Below, in pieces: positions 44,311 through 53,400 of a stretch of DNA of 64,000 nt (within the stretch, counting starts at the first letter, position 1; every line of letters begins with the position of its first letter). The stretch covers positions 1-64,000 of the forward strand of contig DAOQSN010000028.1 of NCBI GenBank assembly GCA_035356615.1. The letters run 5' to 3'. The DNA comes from JAKQDH01 sp029558835 (lineage in GTDB: Bacteria > Planctomycetota > Phycisphaerae > UBA1845). The notes beneath the pieces were generated by a model that was given only the letters and a program-made list of their open reading frames with translations, was not told the origin of the DNA and ran no database searches. A program made the translations under genes and the position numbers.

Positions 44311-46323
44311 ATGAAGTTGATCAGCGTAACAGTCACGAAGTTCCGCAACATCCTCGATTCTACCGACGTGCACATACAAGATGACGTGACCTGTCTCGTT
44401 GGCAAGAACGAGTCGGGGAAGACGGCATTTCTGCACGCCCTCTACCGCTTGAATCCGGCCCGCCCCATCGCCTCGTTCTCGGTTCCCGAGCAGTACCCGG
44501 CGTGGCTGGAGAAGCAGGACCGCTTGCGCGGCGAGGATTTGGAGAAGGTCACGCCGATACGGGCGGTTTTCGAGATCGAGAAGGACGACCGAGCCGCGAT
44601 TGACGAGCGCTTCGGTAAGGGCGCATTGACGTCCGCTACTGTCACTCTCGCGCGAGAGTACAGCGGTAAGAGGCTATTCCAATTCGAGACGAACGAGAGG
44701 AAGGCGGTGGCGCATGTCGTCGCCAGCGCGGAGATTCCAGGTTCGGTCGAGAGCAACGTCAAGAAGGTGGGTACGTTTGAGGCACTCAGCCAGCTCGTTG
44801 CGGAGCTGCAGGAGACTGGGAAGGGAGTCGCGGGCGCAAAGGACAGCGGGGACGATGAGGAGGCTTCCGTGCGCCGGGCGGAGGCAGCACAAGCTGCTAC
44901 ATCGCTTGAGAACCAGATTGTCGCGATGCTGAAAGGAGCCAAAGACTTCCAAGAGGGCGTGATGAACGCCCTGAGTGAGCGCCTGCCGAGGTTCTTCTAC
45001 TACGCCGAGTACAGCAGGCTCCCTGGCTGCGTGAAGATACGTGAGCTCTTGAAGGCCGACCCACGAAACCTGGATGAGGACCACCACACAGCCCTGGCGC
45101 TGCTTCGGTTAGCAGCAGCGGCCGACGACTACCTTCTGAATCCAGACTATGAACGACGTAAGCGCGAATTGGAGAACGTTGCGAATAGCCTCACTGCGGA
45201 GGTACTGAAGTACTGGACGCAGAACCCCGAGCTACGGGTGCTGATCGACATCAGCCAGGAGGTCCAGACCGGTCCGCAGAAGCCACCGACGCCTGTGCTT
45301 GACGAGCTCAAGGTACGCATGTGGGACGAGCGCCACTGGCTCTCGCTGCCTTTTGACGAGAGGTCTACGGGCTTCCGCTGGTTCTTCTCGTTTCTTGCTG
45401 CCTTCTCGCAATACGAATACACGAACGACCCCATCATCATCCTCCTTGACGAACCAGCGCTTGGTCTCCACGCCCGGGCTCAACGCGATTTCCTTCGCTT
45501 CATCGACGAGCGCCTCGCGCCGAAACACCAGGTCGTTTACACTACGCACTCCGCTTTCATGATCCAGCCCGGAAAACTGGAGCGCGTACGAATCGTGGAA
45601 GACCGAGGGCGCGAGGAGGGCGCTCGAGTTTCGTCGGATGTCCTGAGCACCGACCCAGACACGGTCTTTCCACTCCAGGGTGCGCTTGGTTACGACATGG
45701 TGCAGCACCTGTTCATCGCTCCGCATAACCTAGTGGTTGAGGGAACGTCGGATTACACTTACCTCTCGGTCTTGTCCGACTTCCTCAGGGAGAGAGGCAG
45801 AACGTGCCTCGACCCTCGCTGGTCGATCGTGCCTGTCGGCGGTGCAGACATGATCCCAACGTTCGTGGCTCTTCTCGGCGTTCACCTTGACGTGACTGTT
45901 CTGGTGGACGCCCAGAAGTCTGGGCACCAGCGTCTGTCGCAGCTTGCAGAAGGGGGCTACCTAGCCCAGAAGCGTATCGTGACGATAGGTGAAGTACTCG
46001 GGCGCAAGGCAGGCGATATTGAAGACGTGTTCTGCAGTGCTGACTACCTGCTGCTTTACAACCGGGCGTTTGAGACGAACATCAAGACCGAGGAGTTGAC
46101 GGGCACAGATCCGCTTGTGTCCCGGATTGCGCGACATCAGGGCCTCCAACGATTCGATCACGGGCGCCCGGCCGAGATACTTCTACGGCACCGCGATGAG
46201 CTTCTCCCCAGACTCCACGATGACACTCTGAGGCGGTTTGAGACGCTGTTCGAGCGCATTAACGCGACGCTCCCAGCGGCTTTGCAGGTTGACCACGAAG
46301 GAAAGAGAAAAGAACGCCACTGA
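44311..46323 (+). CDS. OLD-family-like AAA ATPase with TOPRIM domain
   Basis: This 670-residue protein has an N-terminal SMC/ABC-type ATPase with Walker A G31-KNESGKT-38, Walker B IIILLDEPALGLHARAQ (D380, E381) and the H-loop TTHSAFMI. A C-terminal TOPRIM-like part has NLVVEGTSDYTYL (E477), TVLVDAQKSGHQRL (D533-A-Q535) and IEDVFCSADYL (E571, D572). This order matches OLD and GajA nucleases used against phages. The usual TOPRIM D-x-D is D-x-Q here, which might affect metal binding. ATG 44311 has GAGGAG upstream. DNA is visibly lower in G+C than the flagellar cluster (for example 30 of 60 bases at 45121-45180), which suggests transfer. No UvrD-like GajB gene follows. Confidence 0.82.
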   Translation: MKLISVTVTKFRNILDSTDVHIQDDVTCLVGKNESGKTAFLHALYRLNPARPIASFSVPEQYPAWLEKQDRLRGEDLEKVTPIRAVFEIEKDDRAAIDERFGKGALTSATVTLAREYSGKRLFQFETNERKAVAHVVASAEIPGSVESNVKKVGTFEALSQLVAELQETGKGVAGAKDSGDDEEASVRRAEAAQAATSLENQIVAMLKGAKDFQEGVMNALSERLPRFFYYAEYSRLPGCVKIRELLKADPRNLDEDHHTALALLRLAAAADDYLLNPDYERRKRELENVANSLTAEVLKYWTQNPELRVLIDISQEVQTGPQKPPTPVLDELKVRMWDERHWLSLPFDERSTGFRWFFSFLAAFSQYEYTNDPIIILLDEPALGLHARAQRDFLRFIDERLAPKHQVVYTTHSAFMIQPGKLERVRIVEDRGREEGARVSSDVLSTDPDTVFPLQGALGYDMVQHLFIAPHNLVVEGTSDYTYLSVLSDFLRERGRTCLDPRWSIVPVGGADMIPTFVALLGVHLDVTVLVDAQKSGHQRLSQLAEGGYLAQKRIVTIGEVLGRKAGDIEDVFCSADYLLLYNRAFETNIKTEELTGTDPLVSRIARHQGLQRFDHGRPAEILLRHRDELLPRLHDDTLRRFETLFERINATLPAALQVDHEGKRKERH

Positions 46324-46575
46324 CGATCGACAGGGCTCGCGCCGCGCCTCGCGGCTGGCTGGAAGACAGGACGAGCGACTGAGATCAGCCTTATCTGCTG
46401 CATGGTCGAACGCAGCGTCGGTGAACCAAGAGCAAAGCGGGCGTTGTACTCGTAGACGCGGGGGGCGCAGCCCTTGCCCCTCGCGACGGGGGAGGTGTCG
46501 CGCTCATCAGAGGGCAGGTGGGGCGTCAACGTGCGAACCGCGATGAAGGCGTGAAAGGAGCAGGTCGCCTTCCGC

Positions 46576-47715
46576 GTGAAGCTGAAGCCCGGACCCAGGA
46601 GCAGGACCGCCCTCGCCAAGGGCACATGCAATCGTGTCCCGCATCTCGGGACGCCCAGGGAGCTTGACGTGGTGGAGCGTGCCGACATTGGTGTCTTTCT
46701 GCAGCTTCTGTTGGAGGGCACGTTCGGCCTGCCCGAGATCGTGTGTCCGCGACTGGCGTTCCTTCTGGCCACTGGCAGTTGTGCCCTCTTCTGGGCAGGC
46801 GTAAAGGGTGTAGGCTTTCGCGATATATTGGGCGGGTTCAAGTTCACGCCGCTGCATACTCTGGCGCTCCTGGGCCTACTGGCGGCGCTCGGACTGCTGC
46901 GTTTCGGCGTTACGTTTGCCTTCTTTCTTGTTGCGTTCGTTCGGACTGCGGAAGGTCACTGTATTGGGGAGTACCTAAGGGCACGAGGAATGGGCCGGAG
47001 CCTCATCCTTGTGGTAGCCGTCATCTCCGTGAGCGTCGTACTTCTCATGGTCTTCGATGGGCCTTCGCCCTACCTTCAGGTTCCTTGCGCCATTCTGGGG
47101 ATCATCTTGTCTGTGAAAGGTGTGTGCAACCGAACGAGTTTTTGGGCGCGCATTCTCCCTGAAGGTGGGCGGGCCGTCGCGGTGTCGGGCATCGTTGGGG
47201 TGTTGTTGGCCGCGCACCTGTTCGTGCCCGGGAATCGAGGATTGAGCTTCGCGTACAGTGTTCTTGTCCCGTTCGGGGTCGCAATATCCATCGGGTGCTG
47301 GCCGATCGTCGAGTGCCTGCGCAACGACAGTAGTGCTGAGCGCGTCAAAGCTGTCAGCCTACCTTCCCTTGCCCTGAGTAGTTTCTTGTTCGCGCCGTTG
47401 CTGGGCGCGACAGCCGGCATGGCTATGCTGTATGGCGTGCATGTTGCGGACAAGCCGTCTATGGCGGACTACGAAGGCCCAGGTAAACTCGAGTACTGGA
47501 TCAGGGCGGGAAGGGGACAGGAGTACCTCGAATGGGCCCAGATGGACTTTGCGCAGCGTTCGGAAGCGTACGAGCGGCGGCAGCTAAGCGACATATTCCC
47601 GCCCGAACTGCTGCCCCTCGTTGTTGGAGGTCAAGCGGGCGGTTACTTTGTGATCGGGTCGGCAGTGTTCGGCGCTGCGGTTTGGCTGCGGCGCAATGCA
47701 GCGGGTTCTGACTGA
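46576..47715 (+). CDS. Polytopic membrane protein of unknown function
   Basis: This 379-residue protein has about eight predicted membrane helices. They include LALLGLLAALGLLRFGVTFAF, LILVVAVISVSVVLLMVF, VAVSGIVGVLLAAHLFV and LALSSFLFAPLLGATAGMAML, plus a final helix near 350-370. A soluble loop of about 60 residues before the last helix is charged (WIRAGRGQEYLEWAQMDF). I do not recognise a family. The start is uncertain: GTG 46576 has a GGAG at about 15 bases, and internal starts near 46741 would remove a hydrophilic N-terminal segment. Like the upstream ATPase gene it has lower G+C, so the two may have arrived together. Confidence 0.6.
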   Translation: MKLKPGPRSRTALAKGTCNRVPHLGTPRELDVVERADIGVFLQLLLEGTFGLPEIVCPRLAFLLATGSCALFWAGVKGVGFRDILGGFKFTPLHTLALLGLLAALGLLRFGVTFAFFLVAFVRTAEGHCIGEYLRARGMGRSLILVVAVISVSVVLLMVFDGPSPYLQVPCAILGIILSVKGVCNRTSFWARILPEGGRAVAVSGIVGVLLAAHLFVPGNRGLSFAYSVLVPFGVAISIGCWPIVECLRNDSSAERVKAVSLPSLALSSFLFAPLLGATAGMAMLYGVHVADKPSMADYEGPGKLEYWIRAGRGQEYLEWAQMDFAQRSEAYERRQLSDIFPPELLPLVVGGQAGGYFVIGSAVFGAAVWLRRNAAGSD

Positions 47716-47751
47716 CCGAGATCAGCGACGTCCGCTCCGACCGTCCAGGCC

Positions 47752-47840
47752 CTCGCTGCCGCTCGGGCTCGGAGTGGCTGCAACTCTGCGGCCCTGGCAA
47801 GGCCGAAGTCGGTAGCCCAGGGTGGTAACCCTGGGGTACT
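47752..47840. repeat. Multi-hairpin element, family C, copy 2 (short)
   Basis: This short copy has the leader CTCGCTGCCGCTCGGGCTCG, then GGAGTGGCTGCAACTCTGCG. The hairpins GGCCCTGGCAAGGCC and AGCCCAGGGTGGTAACCCTGG follow. The rest of the roughly 400-bp element is absent. It lies downstream of the membrane-protein gene. Confidence 0.65.
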
Positions 47841-47877
47841 GCATGTCGAGGTCGACCGCCTGCAACCTTCGTAGGGC

Positions 47878-47905
47878 TTGACTTTCCCCGTTCCTGTGGC
47901 ATAAT
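47878..47905 (+). promoter_or_regulatory. Candidate sigma-70 promoter of the rbfA-like/rtcB operon
   Basis: TTGACT (47878-47883) is followed after 16 bases by CATAAT (47900-47905), five of six matches in each box. The region is distinctly AT-richer than its surroundings. It would give a leader of about 210 bases ahead of the RbfA-like gene, containing a strong ribosome-binding site and a tiny open frame. Confidence 0.6.
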
Positions 47906-47954
47906 CGAAGTCAGTGTTGCATTGTTCGCTCGTTTTGCAGAAAGGAGGTGCCGC

Positions 47955-48014
47955 GTGTGTTGTCTTGCGTCGATGCTTCGAGCGGAGCCTTTCTGCGCTC
48001 TCGGCCGCGGCTGA
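47955..48014 (+). CDS. Possible leader peptide, 19 residues
   Basis: GTG 47955 lies five bases after an excellent ribosome-binding site (AAAGGAGGTG, 47941-47950) and opens a 19-codon frame reading MCCLASMLRAEPFCALGRG. It stands in the leader between a good promoter and the RbfA-like gene, so it might be a translated regulatory leader. The peptide has no known relatives to me. It could also be a chance frame behind a Shine-Dalgarno-like sequence. Confidence 0.3.
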   Translation: MCCLASMLRAEPFCALGRG

Positions 48015-48128
48015 TCCCTTCCTGATCGCCGGCTGAACGCAGCCGGGCTCTCCCTATTCGGTGGTTGGCTGATTCGAACGGACAAACACGGGTGATGCTG
48101 CGCGCATCGCCCGCAGCAAGGAGTGTAT

Positions 48129-48545
48129 ATGCCTTCGCGCAAGCGAAAGAGGAATGTCCTGCGCGCACCGTGCGCGCATCTGCATGCTGATGACGGCGTC
48201 GACCCGCGTGAGGACAAGCGACGCGACGCCGAGCTTGAAAGAAGACCGGACCGAAAGCTGTTGCAGCTTTGCAAGCAAGTAGCGCAGGCCCTGCAACTGG
48301 CCTTCGGAGAGCTGCCGCAGGCTGATGCCCTGTTCGGCGCGTCGGTGCGTGAGGTCGCACCGGCGCCGAGTGCGGAACGCCTGCGCGCGGTGGTCGTCAC
48401 GCCCGATCCCGCCCGCCGGGCGCAGATCGCGGCCATCCTGCAACGACACAGCGGCCGCCTCCGGGCAGAGGTGGCCTCGGCGATCACTCGTCACCGCGCC
48501 CCGGAACTTACGTTCGAGGTGGTGATGGAAGGAGGCGATTCATGA
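48129..48545 (+). CDS. RbfA-like protein encoded with RtcB
   Basis: This 138-residue protein resembles ribosome-binding factor A. It has a helical N-terminal half (DRKLLQLCKQVAQALQLAF), a middle strand pair (VREVAPAPSAERLRAVVVTP) and a C-terminal part reading SGRLRAEVASAITRHRAPELTFEVV. That last part is the RbfA pattern 'G-x-L-R-x-E-L-x-x-x-x-x-x-R-x-x-P-x-L-x-F'. RbfA binds the 30S subunit in 16S maturation. This copy is probably a paralog, since it is paired with an RNA ligase and overlaps it by four bases. ATG 48129 has AAGGAG seven bases upstream. Confidence 0.75.
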   Translation: MPSRKRKRNVLRAPCAHLHADDGVDPREDKRRDAELERRPDRKLLQLCKQVAQALQLAFGELPQADALFGASVREVAPAPSAERLRAVVVTPDPARRAQIAAILQRHSGRLRAEVASAITRHRAPELTFEVVMEGGDS

Positions 48546-49678
48546 CCGAAGGGACGGTGCTGAAACTGTGGGTGACTGAGCCACCCGAGCCGGCCGTACG
48601 GCAGACACTGGAGCGACTCGGGCGTGCGCCGGACGTGGTGCGCGTCGCGGTGATGCCCGACGTACACCTGGCCGCCGGTGTCAGCAATGGCGTGGCCGTC
48701 GCGACGGAGCGGCTCATCTACCCGCTGGCCGTCGGCGGTGACATTGGGTGTGGGTTCGCTGCCGTTGCGTTTCATGGCTCGGCCGCTCCATTGACGCGGC
48801 GCTCGGCGGCTGAGGCCATGTTGCAGGCTCTGCCCGCCGCGGTGCCTGTGATGCGTCACCGGCGCCGTGACGGTCTGCCGGAGCTGCGGGAAGAGCTCGC
48901 TCCCGAGCGGCTCAGCTCGTCCGCGCTGGCTGCCCGGGCGACCGGCGACGGCCGGTTGGAGTTGGGCACCCTCGGCCGGGGCAACCACTTCCTGGAGTTC
49001 CAGGAGGACGACGAGGGATGCCTGTGGTTGATGGCGCACAGCGGCTCGCGCGCCATGGGGCAGCACATCGCCGCCTTCCATGGTCGGCGTGCCAATGCGG
49101 CCGGTGGTGGCCTGGCTTGGCTGCCGGCGGACGACGACACGGGTCAAGCCTACCTCCGCGATGTGGCGTGGGCACGTGCCTATGCGGCGGAGAGTCGGCT
49201 ACGCATGCTCAAGGCGGCGGCCGACGTGGTTGCGGAGTTGGTCGGCAGCGAGCCCGAGTGGACAACGTTGCTGAACACCGACCACAATCACGTTCAGGCG
49301 GAGCAGCACAGCGGGCGGATGCTGTGGGTTCACCGCAAGGGAGCCAACGTGGCCGCGCCGGGCACGGCGAACGTCATCCCCGGCTCGATGGGCACGCACA
49401 CCTATCACGTGGAAGGGCGCGGTGAGGCCGACGCGCTGGCGTCCAGCTCGCACGGAGCCGGTCGGCGTCTGAGTCGCAGCGCGGCGCGGGCGCAGATTCG
49501 CCGCCAGGACCTCGCTCGGCAGCTTGCCCACGTCTGGATCGACCCGAAAACCGCGGCCCGGCTCGTTGAGGAAGCGCCGGCCGCGTACCGGGACGTGGAC
49601 GCCGTCATGCGCGCCCAGCGGGACCTCGTGTGCATCGTGCGCTGCGTGCGCCCGGTGCTCTGTTACAAGGGTGTCTGA
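48542..49678 (+). CDS. rtcB: RNA-splicing ligase RtcB-like protein
   Basis: This 378-residue RtcB-family RNA ligase joins 2',3'-cyclic phosphate or 3'-phosphate ends to 5'-OH ends using GTP and Mn. The metal-binding and catalytic motifs are in order: MPDVHLAAGVSNGVAV, VGGDIGCGF (C70), GRGNHFLEFQ, AHSGSRAMG, TDHNHVQAE, the guanylylated His264 in HRKGANVAAPG, NVIPGSMGTHTYHVEG and SSSHGAGRRLSRS, ending VRPVLCYKG. It is translationally coupled to the RbfA-like gene. A hairpin at 49701-49729 follows the stop. A decayed 3' copy is at 54880-55041. Confidence 0.93.
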   Translation: MTEGTVLKLWVTEPPEPAVRQTLERLGRAPDVVRVAVMPDVHLAAGVSNGVAVATERLIYPLAVGGDIGCGFAAVAFHGSAAPLTRRSAAEAMLQALPAAVPVMRHRRRDGLPELREELAPERLSSSALAARATGDGRLELGTLGRGNHFLEFQEDDEGCLWLMAHSGSRAMGQHIAAFHGRRANAAGGGLAWLPADDDTGQAYLRDVAWARAYAAESRLRMLKAAADVVAELVGSEPEWTTLLNTDHNHVQAEQHSGRMLWVHRKGANVAAPGTANVIPGSMGTHTYHVEGRGEADALASSSHGAGRRLSRSAARAQIRRQDLARQLAHVWIDPKTAARLVEEAPAAYRDVDAVMRAQRDLVCIVRCVRPVLCYKGV

Positions 49679-49700
49679 AAACCACCGCGCAGGTGTCCGG

Positions 49701-49729
49701 GCCGGCTGCGCGGCCTTCGCGCAGCCGGC
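49701..49729 (+). terminator. Strong hairpin after rtcB
   Basis: GCCGGCTGCGC (49701-49711) pairs with GCGCAGCCGGC (49719-49729) around a seven-base loop. No T-tract follows, so it may stop or stabilise the transcript. A related hairpin follows the truncated rtcB copy. Confidence 0.55.
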
Positions 49730-49910
49730 CGGATTCACTTCCGGGAAGCACAAACGCGACGGATTGCCACCGGCGACGGCGTGGACAGCGGCTCTGGAAT
49801 CACCGAGATGGGCGATGTCTGCCAGACGCCTCTTGCCCGCTCGCTTCCGCTCGGGCTCGGATGGTGCTGGCCTCTCCTTCATTCGCTCTTCGCCATTCCC
49901 CATTTCCCCC

Positions 49911-50330
49911 TGCCCGCTCGCTTCCGCTCGGGCTCGGAGTGGCTGAACTCTACGGCCCTGGAAGGGCCGACGTTCGTTGCCAGGGGTTTGTAACCCCTGG
50001 TGGCGCGTCGCCCACTCTCCCCATCTCTGTATTAGCTCTGGAGGGGAGGTGCATGGCGCGCCATTGTATATTACGATCTTCCGCCCCGGCGGGGCCTGAT
50101 GGACTCATCACACAGGGCATGCTCCGAGGGCCTCCGCCCTGGGCTGACGACTTGCACTTCCACCGGGGCGGCGAGGGGGTTGTTGGTCTTGTGATCCCCG
50201 GTGCTGACGCGCCGGGCTACCGGTTTGCACCCCTTTCGGGGGTGAAACAGGTCGGTCGTTGTCGGTGTTCCCGTGGCTCACTGCGTCCGGCTGGTTGTTG
50301 TAGCCTCTTTGGGGTGGAGCGAACCGCTTG
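49911..50330. repeat. Multi-hairpin element, family C, copy 3 (fullest)
   Basis: About 420 bases begin with the leader CCCGCTCGCTTCCGCTCGGG, then CTCGGAGTGGCTGAACTCTA and the hairpin GGCCCTGGAAGGGCC. Next come GCCAGGGGTTTGTAACCCCTGG, CGCCCCGGCGGGGC, GGGCCTCCGCCCTGGGCT, GCCGGGC-type pairs and CACCCCTTTCGGGGGTG. A shorter copy of the leader also precedes it at 49845. It fills the gap between rtcB and the large lipoprotein gene; no gene is supported in it. Confidence 0.7.
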
Positions 50331-50433
50331 TCATCGGCGTGTCCGCGGATCGCACGCCTGCTCGAGCGCGCCTCAGTGCACGCCGGGTGGACGGCAAGAC
50401 GGGGAACCAATAATCGTTTCGTTTCTCGTTCCG

Positions 50434-53400
50434 TCAGTCGTGGCAGTCCTGTGGGCAGTCGGCGGGAGTTTCCGGATCCTGGCAGTACCCGTTGCCGCAC
50501 ACGACCGTCGCGGGGTCAGCACAGCGTCCGTCGACGCAGTCGATGCCCTGCGGGCAACTAACCTCCCGGTCCTTGCGCACACCGCCTTCGCAGTAATACT
50601 CCCGGAGGATCTTGCTGGTTGCACACACGTCCACAAGCGTATCGCCATACTGCGTCTGCCCGACGACGAAGACGTCCAGGTCGAGCGCGTAGGCGTCCGA
50701 GTCCGTGCACGCTAACGCAATGGCCATGCAGTTCGCGTCGCAGGTTACGCCATCAGGCGGGTCACACTCTTCACCCGGTGTGACGATCCCGTCACCACAG
50801 ACCCAGGTCCGCGTGACCGTGATCCTGGCAAAGCCGATGGCACGACTGCCTTCCGCGTCGCGCACGGTCGCCATTATGACGTACTCGCCCTCCGGCGCGC
50901 TGCCCAGCAGTTCGAGCTGAGCACTGCCTGAGTTTCCCCCGGAGACCTGCAGAACAAAGGGAGCCCCTGTATCCGTCTCCGGATACGACGTCACCGTCCA
51001 CTCGAACAGGCCGTAGGGGAAGGCACCACCGGCAGCAGAGGCCAGTAGCAGAACCGTCTCGCCAGGATTCACCTCCGGCGTGTCCGTCGTTACGGTGATC
51101 CAAAACGCGGACACACCTGCCTGGGAGAGATCTGGTGGCGTCGTCAGCCACGGTTCGTACACCAACTTCGGCTTGACTCCGTCGCGTACCGGTGCGATGA
51201 CGAGGTCCTCCGTCCGCGGCGGCGCCTGCCCCCACCAGCACTCGCTGGCATCGACATCCACGTACGCCCGGAGGCCATCACCCACATTCTGAACGTACAA
51301 CGCCTCGGATCCGTTGCCGTGTATGCTGCACTGGGCGATTCTGACGTCCGCATAGGAACCATTCCAGTTCGACTCAGAGACGGAGACCGACACCCCCTGC
51401 AACCCGTTTCCGGCGATCTCCGTCCTTTCCATGAGTACATCAAGGTCCAGTCTGAGGTCGTACGCGTCCAGCCAGGGGTTGCGTGTGTAGAGTGCCACAC
51501 CGCCGCCGGCATTGTCCAGGACCCGACTGTCCCTGATGGTCCACGTATGTCCGCCCCCGTAGGTGTACTGAACTATCTGGATTCCAGTACCTCCATTACC
51601 GGCGATCGTGCACTCAGCCAGTTCGTAGTGCGTGTACAGAGAACAGACCGTGTGTGCCTTGCCCGACAACTGGACACCATTCCCGCCGCACCCTGTGATG
51701 CTGACGCGCTCCAGCCTGACCGTACTGCTCGCCAGGTTCCGTTCGTATGGCCTCGTCACTCCGAACATGGAACAATTGCTGATCTTGGAATCTGCAATGA
51801 TGATGGTACTCGGTTCGATCGTTTTGCACCAGTTGTCGGCCGGTATACCGAGGTAGTCCAGCAGCTCCAGCGCGTTCTGAGCGTACGTGAGCTCACAGAA
51901 GGACAGAATGCTCCCGGGGTGCAAACGGACGGAAGACCAGAAGCCCGGCGTTGGCTCCGCCGCCGTGAAGGTGATCACGCTATCGGTAGTTCCCTCAGCA
52001 ACCAGACGCCCCGCAATGGCGTAGGGACCATCGAAGATGATGGTGACACCCGGCTCGATCCAGAGCGTCTGGTCCCACGCGACCTCGACGTCGCTGACGA
52101 CATGGTACGTGCCGCCGCTGGGCAAACAGGCGGCAGTGTCGATTTGCGCCGGCAGATTCCCAGGGGCGATGTCCGTACAACTGACGTAACACTGGTGACC
52201 TTCACATACCTGTCCGTCAGGGCAGTGGTCGGAGCTGACACACTCGACACACTCACCGGATGTACTGTCGCACACGCCTTCGGGACAGTCCGCATCGACC
52301 GTACAGCCTGTGGGGGCCGCCGGATCGTTAACAACAGTGACCGTCACGGTGGCAGTCGCGGTGGTCCCATTGGAATCTCGGGCGGTCACGGCGTAGACAT
52401 AGGCGCCGGGCACGGCATCCGTCGAGAAGACCACCCAGATAGTCTGGAGATCGTCGACGTGCCTTGTCGTACCGTCGGGCATGGTGACCGCCCAGCTATA
52501 CGCAGCGGTTCCGACTGCGTTGACGGCCGTCGCGCTCAACAGAACCCGTTCTTCGGTCGGGTTGGTGAGCAGTGTTTCGCTGGCTGCGGCAGTCACCGTA
52601 AGGGGACCGGTATGGCCCTCAGTGCCGAGTTGCTGTACGAGCTCGGCGGTATCAGCGCGTATGGTAGGGCCGTAGAAACGCAGGTATGACGCGCGCAGGT
52701 CGTGGATCTCTGGAAAGAGGAGGTTGCCGGAGAGGCCGGGGACCACTTGGGGATGGTGCCCCCACAGGTACTCCTGGGCCGGCTGCGAGTCGTCAAACAG
52801 AGATACGATGTCCTCGTCGAGGTTCCAGAGCTGCAAGGCGGCCCACAGAATGGTGTCATTCAATGCGTCGAGCACGCTGGCGTCTGCTGACTGACGGATG
52901 TTGAATTTCCGGACGCGAATGCCCCGCTCAATGGCCTGTCGGTAGTCCGCAGGACACCCGATGGCCGCCACGCCGACCGACTTGAGCAGCGTCTCCTGGG
53001 CGGTTGAGTAGTCCGGAGCCCAGGACGTGTAGTTGGCCCACAGGAGGTTCAGAGCCTGGACAATCTTGAAGTTGCCCTGCGAGTGGCCGATAAGCAACAC
53101 GCCATATCCTTCGTTGAGGTGTTGCGCGATCCGGACGGCCAGCGTTCCTATGTCGCCCCCCCGCTCGGCCGCGAAGGTCGGGTTGCCAAACCACTCGAGC
53201 ACCTTCTCGAACATGGCCTCCGGGGCGTCGGTTCCGATTCCGACAAACAACGCGCACGTGGCGCCCAGCGGCGGATTCGCCGTAAAGAAGAACGGGCATA
53301 TCCTCTGGCCCCAGAAGGACCTCTGCTCGTTCTCAAAACTCGTGTTGTAGTGGAGGCCAACCCCGGTCAGGCGGTCGATGCGAGAGCCCGAGGGGCCGTG

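Noticed and set aside
44311..46323. Complete Gabija system
   Set aside because: The OLD-like protein resembles GajA in layout, but no UvrD-like helicase (GajB) gene follows; the neighbour is a membrane protein.
46158..46847. A 229-residue minus-strand frame between the OLD-like and membrane-protein genes
   Set aside because: It overlaps the end of one gene and the start of another, has no ribosome-binding site, and its composition (Ser/Arg-rich) is typical of a shadow.
48060..48090. tRNA-like TTCGAATC stretch on the minus strand
   Set aside because: The expected T-stem, acceptor and anticodon arms do not form around it.
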